Source: Phycisphaerales bacterium
GTDB lineage: Bacteria; Planctomycetota; Phycisphaerae; Sedimentisphaerales; Anaerobacaceae
NCBI GenBank assembly: GCA_020343675.1
Contig: CP070806.1
Coordinates: forward strand, 2,400,096-2,440,271
Direction: 5' to 3'
Length of the DNA stretch: 40,176 nucleotides
The notes beneath the pieces are model-generated. The model made no database searches. It saw nothing but the letters and a program-made list of their open reading frames with translations, and had not been told where the DNA came from. A program made the translations under genes and the position numbers. Of this stretch, positions 8,929 through 17,478 are shown one piece after another (position 1 is the stretch's first letter; each line of letters begins with the position of its first letter).

Positions 8929-9767
8929 GAAAACCAATCCGGATCATCATAATACTGTGCATCGCAGCGTGCCTGGGGGCGGGGGGGGTGTTCGCGCAGA
9001 GATATCGCGATCGCAGATACTCCGAACGCAGAGGCGTGCCGAACTGGACACCTGACAAAAATTTCTCTCGCGACGTCTTCACGTTCGTGCGAATCCGGTA
9101 TTCCTCCGGGTACGGCGGAGGCCGGTATGACCGCAGGTATGGTCGCGGCTTTAGCGGCGGCAGTTGGGCAACGGACTACCCCGACAGTGATCTGAACTTC
9201 TCTTTTCGCCTTCAGCAATTAACGTCCATGGAAGTTGACCCGGATGGGCTCGTCCTCGAGCTAACCGACCCGGAACTCTTCGACTATCCCTTCATCTACA
9301 TGCTCGAACCCGGACGACTCGTCTTCAGCGACGAAGAGGTTGATTGCCTCCGTCGCTACCTTCTGAATGGCGGATTCCTGATGGTCGATGATTTTTGGGG
9401 TGAGAATGAGTGGGACAACTTCTACTATGAAATCAAGAACGTGTTTCCCGACCGTGAACCTATCGAGCTTCCGCTGAGCCACCCGATCTTTCACGCCGTG
9501 TTCGACCTCAAGGAAAAACCGCAGATACCCAGCATCGGCGTTGCCCTGAATTATGGCGTCACCTATGAACGTGAGGATGCGCGCACGCCTCATTACAAAG
9601 CTCTCTATGATGACAAAGGCCGGATGATGGCGATTATCTGCCACAACACCGATCTGGGGGACGGGTGGGAACGCGAGGGCGAGAATGAGTACTATTTTCG
9701 CGAGTTTTCAGAAAAGAAAGCCTATCCACTGGGAATCAATATCGTGTTTTACGCTATGACACACTGA
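8925..9767 (+). CDS. Exported DUF4159 protein
   Basis: 280 residues with a signal peptide (IIIILCIAACLGAGGVFA). An Arg/Gly/Tyr-rich linker (YGGGRYDRRYGRGFSGG) leads to a DUF4159 domain, recognisable by FLMVDDFWGENEW and LPLSHPIFHAVFDL. DUF4159 has a class I glutamine amidotransferase-like fold in relatives and is typically found in MoxR/BatA gene clusters; no catalytic Cys-His-Glu triad is visible, so it is probably a binding or structural module. Start is a GTG overlapping the previous stop by 4 bases. The stop is followed at once by the MoxR gene. Confidence 0.82.
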   Translation: MRKPIRIIIILCIAACLGAGGVFAQRYRDRRYSERRGVPNWTPDKNFSRDVFTFVRIRYSSGYGGGRYDRRYGRGFSGGSWATDYPDSDLNFSFRLQQLTSMEVDPDGLVLELTDPELFDYPFIYMLEPGRLVFSDEEVDCLRRYLLNGGFLMVDDFWGENEWDNFYYEIKNVFPDREPIELPLSHPIFHAVFDLKEKPQIPSIGVALNYGVTYEREDARTPHYKALYDDKGRMMAIICHNTDLGDGWEREGENEYYFREFSEKKAYPLGINIVFYAMTH

Positions 9768-9807
9768 CATGGTGCCGGGCACCTTACAAAGCAAAAGGAA
9801 AATCATT

Positions 9808-10815
9808 TTGGCGACAAAAACGTACGAATTCGAACGATGGGCCGTCGAGCAGATTGGCGGGGCACAGCAACGCATTGGGGCCGAGCTTTCGAAGGTCATC
9901 ATCGGCCAGCACGATGTGATCGAACATCTCCTTATCGCAGTCCTCTCAGGTGGACACGGCCTGATTACCGGCGCGCCGGGGCTGGCCAAGACGCTGCTGG
10001 TCAAATCGCTGGCCCAATTGTTCAATCTGAAGTTTCAACGCATTCAATTCACGCCGGACCTTATGCCGGCGGACATCACCGGCACCGAAATCCTTCAGCA
10101 AACGGCTGAAGGCCGAAAGATGATATTTGTCGAGGGCCCGATCTTTGCCAACATGGTTCTAGCCGACGAGATCAACCGTACCCCTCCCAAGACGCAGGCG
10201 GCGCTGCTCGAAGCGATGCAGGAGCACCATGTGACCACCGCGGGCATCTGCTATACACTCAGCGAACCTTTTTTCGTGTTCGCCACGCAGAATCCGATCG
10301 AGATGGAAGGCACGTATCCGCTGCCCGAGGCGCAGCTCGATCGTTTCATGTTTAATATCTGGATCGATTACCTTCCCGAGGATGACGAGGTGTCGGTCGT
10401 TCGTCAGACCACGGCGACCGAGCCGAAACCCATCGAGCAGATTTTCACGGGCGAAGACTTGCTGCGATTTCGCGACGCTGTACGCAAGGTGCCCATTGCC
10501 GAGGACGTCGTGCGGTACGCGGTGAGGATTGCGGTGGCATCGCGGCCGGCCCCGGCGAATTCCCTGGATTTTGTCAATGAGTGGGTCACATGGGGAGCCG
10601 GGCTGCGCGCCTCACAATACATGGTCCTTGGCGCCAAGGCCAGAGCGCTGCTTCACGGCCGGTCCCACGTGAGTTTCGAGGACATCAGGGCCCTCGCCCT
10701 GCCGGTACTTCGCCATCGCGTACTGATCAACTACCGTGCCGAGGCCGAGGGCGTGACCGTTGCGAATCTTATCGAGCGCCTGCTCACATCGGTTAAAGAG
10801 AGCCAAGTGAAATGA
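9808..10815 (+). CDS. moxR: MoxR-family AAA+ ATPase
   Basis: About 335 residues. The AAA_3 core has Walker A GAPGLAKT at about 55-62, Walker B in MVLADEINRTPPKTQAALLE, sensor FATQNPIEMEGTYPLPEAQL and a C-terminal AAA lid. MoxR ATPases are cytoplasmic and work with DUF58 and vWA partners as chaperones that activate or insert cofactors into client complexes. I prefer the TTG at 9808, because AAGGAA ends about 8 bases upstream and the protein then begins at the usual family position. An in-frame ATG at 9769, one base after the previous stop, has no ribosome binding site and would add 13 residues. The 3' end overlaps the DUF58 gene by 4 bases. Identity is secure. Confidence 0.93.
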   Translation: MATKTYEFERWAVEQIGGAQQRIGAELSKVIIGQHDVIEHLLIAVLSGGHGLITGAPGLAKTLLVKSLAQLFNLKFQRIQFTPDLMPADITGTEILQQTAEGRKMIFVEGPIFANMVLADEINRTPPKTQAALLEAMQEHHVTTAGICYTLSEPFFVFATQNPIEMEGTYPLPEAQLDRFMFNIWIDYLPEDDEVSVVRQTTATEPKPIEQIFTGEDLLRFRDAVRKVPIAEDVVRYAVRIAVASRPAPANSLDFVNEWVTWGAGLRASQYMVLGAKARALLHGRSHVSFEDIRALALPVLRHRVLINYRAEAEGVTVANLIERLLTSVKESQVK

Positions 10816-11783
10816 CAGCCAAAACAGCGTCATCGGGCCTGGGGGCCACTGCCGGCAGGACCGGCGGGATGATCGATCCGGTCTCGCTGATGAGGATCAA
10901 GTCCATGGAGCTGCGCGCCAAAGTCATTGTGGAGGGCTTCTGGAAGGGAATTCACCGAAGCCCCTATCACGGTTTCTCGGTGGAGTTCACCGAGTACCGC
11001 CAGTATACGCTGGGTGACGACCCACGGTACATTGATTGGCGCGTCTATGCGCGCAGTGATCGATATTACATCAAGAAGTTCGAGGACGAAACGAATCTGC
11101 GTTGCCACCTGCTGATCGATCACAGCCGGTCGATGAACTACAGCTCGGGAGACTATGCGAAGTCACAGTATGCCGGTACGCTGGCCGCAACGCTCGCCTA
11201 TTTTCTTTTTACGCAGGGCGACGCCGTTGGCCTGGCGACCTTCGACGACCGAATCAGACAGTACATGCCGCCCCGCAACCGGCCGGGGTATCTGCGCCGC
11301 CTGATGCTGGCATTGGAAGCTGTCCCCGAGGGCCGCACCACTGACTTGGGCGCACCACTACAGCAAATTGCCCAGATGCTGCCCAAACGCGGCCTGATCG
11401 TTCTGATTTCCGACCTGCTCACGTCAATTGACAGGCTCGAACAGGATTTGGGATATTTGTGTGCCGGAGGACACGATGTCGTGCTCTTCCATGTCCTGGA
11501 CCCGGCTGAATTGAGCTTTGATTTTGACTCGCCTGCACTATTCCTGGACCTGGAGACCGGGCGCAACATGTACGTCGACCCGGCGGACGCCCAGACGTCG
11601 TACAAAGGGATGCTGGAGAAACATTTGACCAAGGCGGAGTCCACCTGCCGGAATCTCGGCATCGACTACCATTTATTCGGTACGGACCGCGCCTTTGATT
11701 TGGCCCTGCTTGATTTCCTCCAGGACCGGCTGCATCGCAGAAAGCTCATCAGGCATCGTCAAAAGGTCAGGAGAACATTATGA
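10812..11783 (+). CDS. DUF58 (vWA-like) protein, MoxR partner
   Basis: 323 residues. The DUF58 signature is clear: EYRQYTLGDDPRYIDWRVYA at about 61-80, then RSDRYYIKKFEDE. A vWA-like domain with MIDAS motif DHSRS (103-107) follows, so a bound divalent metal is likely. DUF58 proteins are almost always encoded next to moxR and are thought to be the adaptor or effector of the ATPase. There is no membrane segment, so it should sit in the cytoplasm with MoxR. The ATGA overlap with both neighbours suggests translational coupling. Confidence 0.92.
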   Translation: MTAKTASSGLGATAGRTGGMIDPVSLMRIKSMELRAKVIVEGFWKGIHRSPYHGFSVEFTEYRQYTLGDDPRYIDWRVYARSDRYYIKKFEDETNLRCHLLIDHSRSMNYSSGDYAKSQYAGTLAATLAYFLFTQGDAVGLATFDDRIRQYMPPRNRPGYLRRLMLALEAVPEGRTTDLGAPLQQIAQMLPKRGLIVLISDLLTSIDRLEQDLGYLCAGGHDVVLFHVLDPAELSFDFDSPALFLDLETGRNMYVDPADAQTSYKGMLEKHLTKAESTCRNLGIDYHLFGTDRAFDLALLDFLQDRLHRRKLIRHRQKVRRTL

Positions 11784-13927
11784 GCTTCCTGTACCCGTTA
11801 TTCCTGGCAGGTATCACAGCGATTGGGATACCGATCATTCTGCATCTGATTCGGCATCAGACACGCAAACGTGTGACGTTCAGCTCGCTGATGTTCTTGC
11901 GTACCACAATGCCGCGATTCAAGAGTCGCAGCCGTCTGGAGAATTTGCTGCTTCTGATCTTACGGTGCATCATCGTGTGCCTCCTCGCGTTTGCCTTTGC
12001 ACGACCTTTGCTTCCAAGAAATATCCAGCAGGATCAAATAGCCCGCGTGCAGCGGATCACCCTGCTCATCGATACCAGCGCGTCCATGCGGCGTGCCGGA
12101 ATGTGGAACCAGGCTGTGAATGAGGCGCGGTCGGTGCTGGAGAATCTGAGCCCCGCCGACCGAGCGTGCGTCATGAGCTTCGACCAGGGCACAAAGACAT
12201 TGACTGGATTCGAAGAATGGGCTGCGATGGATCCAGCCCGGCGGGTCTCAATCGTGACCGAACAGATATCGAGATTAGAACCGGGGTGGGCACTCACCGA
12301 CGTGGGAAACGCCCTCGTTACGGCTGCGGAAGCTATCGAGAATGATGAAGTCGGCGAGGGGCAACAACAGATATGGACACATGAGATTGTGCTTGTCAGC
12401 GACCTGCAACGGGGCAGCAGCTTTGAGGCCCTGCACAGCTACGAATGGCCGGAGCATACCGAGTTGGCCGTCAGGTTGACCCACGCCAGGGGCACGACCA
12501 ATGCAACGGCTCACGTGGTGACGCAGCGCGATGATCTGCTCGGCCCTGACGGGCAGAACCTGTCCCACGTTCGTATCACCAACTCAGCAAATGCGAGTTC
12601 GGAGAGCTTCAATCTGCATTGGGCTGACACTGATCCCACAGCGCCGTCGGGGCAAACGATAGAGGTGTACGCCCCGGCAGGTCACAGAAGCGCTGTGCGT
12701 ATCCCGGCGCCGGCGGATGAGTCGGTCGGCCACAAGCTGGTTCTGACAGGTGACGACCACGACTTTGACAATACGTTCTATGTGGCCCCTCATACTGCTC
12801 AGAAAGTCAATATCCTGTACATAGGTGATGACGACCGAAACGATCCGCAGGGCATGCTCTATTTTGCCCGGCGGGCGTTTGGAGCCACTGGCGCTGTCGA
12901 GCCAAACCTGGTTGCCCGTCCGCCAGGGGTAACAACAGAGCAGGACACTGCCGGCGCCCATCTGATCATTGCGGCCGATACGATCGAGCCGGAACTTTGC
13001 GTTGTCCTGCGCCAATATCTTGAATCCGGCGGGATACTCCTTCTGGCGATGAACGCACCGGATGCAGCCGCGAGCATAGCATATCTTGCAGGAATTGAGG
13101 CGATTGAGTCGGAAGAAGCCGACGTGGACGGATACGCCATGCTCAGCCAGATAGACTTCGAGCACCCCCTGCTCGCGCCGTTCTCAGAGCCCCGCTTTGG
13201 GGACTTCACCCAAATTCACTTTTGGAAATATCGACGCACAAACATCTCCGATCTGCCGGGAGCGAGGGTGTTGGCCTCCTTCGACAGCGGCGACCCGGCG
13301 TGGTTCGAACTGAAGGTCGGCGACGGATCACTGTTGGTTCTGACGTGCGGCTGGCATCCGTCAGACAGTCAACTCGCGCTCTCATCCAAATTTGTCCCCC
13401 TGCTGTACTCAATCCTTGAGTATGGCGGCGCTCTGCTCGGACAGCAGTCACAATATTTTGTGGGTGAGCCGGTGCCTCTATGGCCCTCAACGAGCTCCGG
13501 ACCGGCGCAGGCACAGATTCGCGCGCCTGACGGTACCGTTGTCCCGCTGGACGGCAGCCAGAGAACCTTCACCCAAACGAATCTGCCCGGGTTCTACACC
13601 GTCGAGTCGCCGGTCGGAGGCCGGCTTTTCGCCGTCAATCTCTCTCCGAAGGAATGTCAAACGGCCGTCATGCCGATTGAAGATCTCGAAAACCTCGGCG
13701 TCTCAGTCAAGCAGCCTTCAGTCGCGGCCGCCGAACGGACACAGATGCTTCAGAATTCTCGGGTCGACCAGCAAGCGAGACATCGCGGCGACTTTGCTGC
13801 ATTGGAATCCGAGCAGAAACTCTGGCGGTGGGTGTTTGTCTTTTTGCTGGCTGTCTCGCTTGTTGAGATGGGGCTGGCGGGCTGGCTAACTCGGACGCCT
13901 TCGACATATGAAGGGGAACGAATATGA
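11780..13927 (+). CDS. BatA-like membrane protein with vWA domain
   Basis: 715 residues. It starts with the BatA/aerotolerance N-terminal segment: a membrane helix (FLYPLFLAGITAIGIPIILH), then LIRHQTRKRVTFSSLMFL and a second helix (LLLLILRCIIVCLLAFAFA). A vWA domain with intact MIDAS DTSAS (98-102) follows. The middle (about 350-600) resembles a glutamine amidotransferase-like or beta-rich domain, and a last membrane helix lies near 680-700. The large loop should face the periplasm. In Bacteroides, Bat genes were named for oxygen tolerance; the function in planctomycetes is not established. AGGAG precedes the ATG by about 7 bases, and the gene overlaps the DUF58 gene by ATGA. Confidence 0.88.
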   Translation: MSFLYPLFLAGITAIGIPIILHLIRHQTRKRVTFSSLMFLRTTMPRFKSRSRLENLLLLILRCIIVCLLAFAFARPLLPRNIQQDQIARVQRITLLIDTSASMRRAGMWNQAVNEARSVLENLSPADRACVMSFDQGTKTLTGFEEWAAMDPARRVSIVTEQISRLEPGWALTDVGNALVTAAEAIENDEVGEGQQQIWTHEIVLVSDLQRGSSFEALHSYEWPEHTELAVRLTHARGTTNATAHVVTQRDDLLGPDGQNLSHVRITNSANASSESFNLHWADTDPTAPSGQTIEVYAPAGHRSAVRIPAPADESVGHKLVLTGDDHDFDNTFYVAPHTAQKVNILYIGDDDRNDPQGMLYFARRAFGATGAVEPNLVARPPGVTTEQDTAGAHLIIAADTIEPELCVVLRQYLESGGILLLAMNAPDAAASIAYLAGIEAIESEEADVDGYAMLSQIDFEHPLLAPFSEPRFGDFTQIHFWKYRRTNISDLPGARVLASFDSGDPAWFELKVGDGSLLVLTCGWHPSDSQLALSSKFVPLLYSILEYGGALLGQQSQYFVGEPVPLWPSTSSGPAQAQIRAPDGTVVPLDGSQRTFTQTNLPGFYTVESPVGGRLFAVNLSPKECQTAVMPIEDLENLGVSVKQPSVAAAERTQMLQNSRVDQQARHRGDFAALESEQKLWRWVFVFLLAVSLVEMGLAGWLTRTPSTYEGERI

Positions 13928-16900
13928 TTGAGCAGGCTCTTCGCAAACGACTTCAACCCATAGTCAAACGCCGAAGGCGTCTGTACCTGGCATTCAGGCT
14001 GTCGGCTTGCTGGCTCGGTGCGGCCCTGACGGGTATCGGCCTTCTTGCCATTGATTGGCTCTGGGGATGGAAATCATCGTTTGCCAACTCGGCGTTGTGT
14101 GTCACAACCGTGCTGGCGACGGCTGTTGTGTTGTACCGGTCTTTTCGCATCGGCCCGGACTATAAGGCGGTCGCCCGGGACATTGAGCGGCGGCATCCCG
14201 ACCTGCGAGCCTTGCTGCTGGCCGCGGTGGAACAGGAGCCGCAAGAGCCGGACGGGCAATTTGGCTATCTTCAGGAACGGGTCATCGGCGAAGCTGTCAG
14301 ACATGCGGTCCGGCACGATTGGCTCAGAAGCGTCTCGTCCGCCAAACTCGTATCGGCACAGCTTGGCGGACTCATCGTGCTGCTGTTTCTTGCCGCGGCG
14401 TTTTCTCATCTGTTGCCGTCCATTCCTGCCTTCTTCGGAACCAATGGGTTTGTGCTTCCCAGGCGCGACTACCACGTCGCCGTTAGTCCCGGAGATACCC
14501 GTGTGGAGTCCGGGACGCCGGTGGTCATACTCGCGCGATTCAACGAGCTCGTGCCTTCCGAAGTCAGTCTCCAGTTCGGCCCCGTCGACGAGCAGGTGCA
14601 GGAAATCGTGCTGACGAGAAACCTGGAGGATCCCGTATTCGGCGGCATCATTCAGCAGGTCAATCAGGATTTGCTCTATCATATCGAATACGAGGGCAGG
14701 CGCACACGGGACTTTCGAATCAGTGTGTATGAGAACCCCGTGTTGATCAGAGCCGATGCCAGGATCACTTATCCTCCATTTGCGAAACTGCCCGAGAAGG
14801 TCATTAAGGACACGCGTCAAATCAACACCGTGGAAGGCTCGCGCGTTGCCCTGACCTTCATTCTCAACAAGGCGGTAACGACAGCCCAGCTTCTTCCCAA
14901 GGAAGGGTCCGCTCTGGAGCTGACGGTTGATACCGAGCATCCGAATGTCTATACCGCTTCACTGATCACCAATCAGAGTCAACGCTACGAACTGCAACTG
15001 ACCGATGCGCAGGGGCTGACCAACGAGGTGCCGCAGCGTTTTTCGATCGATGTCCACAAGAACCTTCCGCCCGAACTGAAGCCCGTTTTCCCAAATCGCG
15101 ACGTTGTGGCCTCGGCTTTGGAGGAGTTGAGTCTGGAGGCCAAAGTCTCGGATGATTACGGCGTAACCGGCTATGGGCTCAGCTATGCTCTTGCCGGCAC
15201 CGAGAGCAAGGAGATTGCATTGGGGCCCGTCGTTGAGTCAAGTGAGAACCAGCAAATGCAATACGTGCTCGCTCTGGAAGAGCTGGACGCCAAACCCGAT
15301 CAGTTGCTTACGTACTATTTCTGGGCCGATGACGTGGGTCCAGACGGGCAAACCCGCCGGACCTCCGGTGACATGTACTTCACAGAGATACGCCCCTTCG
15401 AGGAGGTCTTCCGGGAAGGTCAGTCATCTCAGGACCAGCGCAATCAGCAGAATCAGGACGGCCAGCAGCAAGGCGGTCAACAGGATGAACAGCTCGCTCG
15501 TCTGCAAAAGCAAATCATCAGTGCTACGTGGAATATCAAGCGGCAGGTCGATCAGTCCGGCAGCATGGATGACCGCAAGGAGGACCTTGACGTGGTCCGT
15601 CAGTCGCAGGCCGACGTGCTGCAGAAAGCCCAATCGGCCTTGACGGAGGCCGGAGAGCCGTCGCAGATCAGCGCTCTTCAAAGTGCGGCCGAGCACATGA
15701 AAACATCGCTGGATCATTTGTCCGGGGCCGCGGAATCGGCGTCGTCGACGGAACTGACTTCCGCACTGGCCTCAGAACAGTCGGCGTACCAGGAATTGCT
15801 CAAATTGAAGCAGAATGAGAGACAGGTCGGTCGCGGCCGCAGTTCGAGTGGAAACAGCACGGCCCGCTCGGCCCGCTCCGAACAACAACTGCAACAACTG
15901 GAGCTGCGACAACAGGAGAATCGATACGAGACAGAACGATTGGCCCAGTCCCAGCAGCAGGCGAGCCAGCGTGAAGACCTTCAGGTTCTCAACCGCTTGC
16001 GCGAGTTGGCGCGGCGGCAGAACGAAATGAGCGAGAAGCTCAAAGAGGCGGAGGCGGCCCTTCGGCAGGCGCGGACCGAGCAGGAAAGAGAGCAAATACG
16101 ACGAGAGCTCAAACGTCTTCGCCAGGAACAAATCGAGGCCCTTCGAGACGTTGATGAGCTGCAGCAGCGAATGGAGAGCGATCAGAACCGCCGGCGCATG
16201 GCCGAGGCAAGAGAGCAGCTCGGACAAACGCGATCGAGAATTCGTCAGTCCGCCGAGGAGCTCGAGACGCAAATGGTCTCAAGAGCCATCACGTCCACCA
16301 CGCGCGCACAGCGTGAACTCGAGCAAATGCGCGACGAGTTCCGGCGCAATACCTCCAGTCAGTTTACCGACCAGATGCGCGACATGCGCGAAAAGGCCCG
16401 GCAGCTTGATCAGCGTCAGAAGGAAATCGCCGAGGAAATCGAGCAACGAATCAATGCGAAACAGAAGACACTCACGGATTCCGGCGTAAGCCGCGAACTC
16501 GCGGGTCAGATGGATCAGCAAAGAGAGAATGTCAACGAACTGGTTGGCGAGATGAGGGACGTGAGTGAGCAGGCGGAATCATCAGAGCCGCTGCTTTCCC
16601 GAAAGCTTTACGATACACTCCGCAAGACAAGCACCGGAAATGTTGACAGAGCATTAGAGGTCACCAGCCAACTGCTCAGACGCAATTTTCTGCCGCAGGC
16701 TCGTGAGATTGAGCGCCAGGCCGGAAAAGGTGTCGAGCAGCTCAAGGAGGGTATCGAAGATGCCGCTAAAAGCGTGCTTGGCGACGAGGCTGAATCCCTG
16801 CGTCTGGCCCGGCAACAGATCGATGAGCTCATCAGGCAGGTCGATCAGGAGGTTGCGCGCGCCGGTCGGGCCGGGCCAGCCGATAGTGATCCCAATGCTT

Positions 16901-17478
16901 CCCAGAGCCGGGCGGGGGGCGAACAGCAGCGGGCCGATTCGCAGGCCCGAACCGGTCAGGGGCGAGGCGGCGATCCCAACAGTCCTCGAGAGGCAGATGC
17001 AAATCGTCAGCTTTCCGACGATCGGGCAAGAGCAGGCAGAGAGCAAACGGGGACACGAAGGGCAGGCGGGCCAGCTGATCCGACGGGCTGGGGCGGCAAT
17101 CGAGCAACGGCCGGACAGTGGGAGCAATTTGATCCGAACGGCCCGCTCACGGGAAGAAATTTTCCACAATGGTCCGATCGACTGCGCGATGTCGAGGAGA
17201 TGCTCAACGAGCCGGACTTCCGCAACGAAGTTGCAGGAGTCCGAGACCGCGCCCGCGCGATGCGGGCGGAGTTCACCCGTCATGGGAAGGAGCCCCAGTG
17301 GGACCTGGTCCGGCAGCAGATCACCAGGCCGCTGACGGAATTGCGAAACCGCATCAGCGAGGAACTGGCCCAGCTTCAGTCGGATGAGGCAATCGTCCCC
17401 ATTGACCGCGACCCGGTGCCCGGGCGGTTCGCCGAGCTGGTGCGGCGGTACTATGAGAACCTGGGAGGGGATGAGTGA
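13924..17478 (+). CDS. Large DUF4175-like membrane protein with long coiled coil
   Basis: 1184 residues. Three N-terminal membrane helices (about 25-47, 57-74 and 138-162) precede a beta-rich periplasmic part (about 180-500). From about 500 to 1010 the protein is very rich in Gln, Glu and Arg with heptad-like spacing, predicting a long alpha-helical coiled coil (for example LRQARTEQEREQIRRELKRL). The last 170 residues are low-complexity, rich in Gly, Arg, Asp and Gln, then helical. The architecture fits the DUF4175 family, often encoded with MoxR, DUF58 and BatA. It could be a scaffold spanning the periplasm. It overlaps both neighbours. The ATG has AAGGGG about 6 bases before it. Biochemical function is unknown. 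Confidence 0.8.
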   Translation: MIEQALRKRLQPIVKRRRRLYLAFRLSACWLGAALTGIGLLAIDWLWGWKSSFANSALCVTTVLATAVVLYRSFRIGPDYKAVARDIERRHPDLRALLLAAVEQEPQEPDGQFGYLQERVIGEAVRHAVRHDWLRSVSSAKLVSAQLGGLIVLLFLAAAFSHLLPSIPAFFGTNGFVLPRRDYHVAVSPGDTRVESGTPVVILARFNELVPSEVSLQFGPVDEQVQEIVLTRNLEDPVFGGIIQQVNQDLLYHIEYEGRRTRDFRISVYENPVLIRADARITYPPFAKLPEKVIKDTRQINTVEGSRVALTFILNKAVTTAQLLPKEGSALELTVDTEHPNVYTASLITNQSQRYELQLTDAQGLTNEVPQRFSIDVHKNLPPELKPVFPNRDVVASALEELSLEAKVSDDYGVTGYGLSYALAGTESKEIALGPVVESSENQQMQYVLALEELDAKPDQLLTYYFWADDVGPDGQTRRTSGDMYFTEIRPFEEVFREGQSSQDQRNQQNQDGQQQGGQQDEQLARLQKQIISATWNIKRQVDQSGSMDDRKEDLDVVRQSQADVLQKAQSALTEAGEPSQISALQSAAEHMKTSLDHLSGAAESASSTELTSALASEQSAYQELLKLKQNERQVGRGRSSSGNSTARSARSEQQLQQLELRQQENRYETERLAQSQQQASQREDLQVLNRLRELARRQNEMSEKLKEAEAALRQARTEQEREQIRRELKRLRQEQIEALRDVDELQQRMESDQNRRRMAEAREQLGQTRSRIRQSAEELETQMVSRAITSTTRAQRELEQMRDEFRRNTSSQFTDQMRDMREKARQLDQRQKEIAEEIEQRINAKQKTLTDSGVSRELAGQMDQQRENVNELVGEMRDVSEQAESSEPLLSRKLYDTLRKTSTGNVDRALEVTSQLLRRNFLPQAREIERQAGKGVEQLKEGIEDAAKSVLGDEAESLRLARQQIDELIRQVDQEVARAGRAGPADSDPNASQSRAGGEQQRADSQARTGQGRGGDPNSPREADANRQLSDDRARAGREQTGTRRAGGPADPTGWGGNRATAGQWEQFDPNGPLTGRNFPQWSDRLRDVEEMLNEPDFRNEVAGVRDRARAMRAEFTRHGKEPQWDLVRQQITRPLTELRNRISEELAQLQSDEAIVPIDRDPVPGRFAELVRRYYENLGGDE

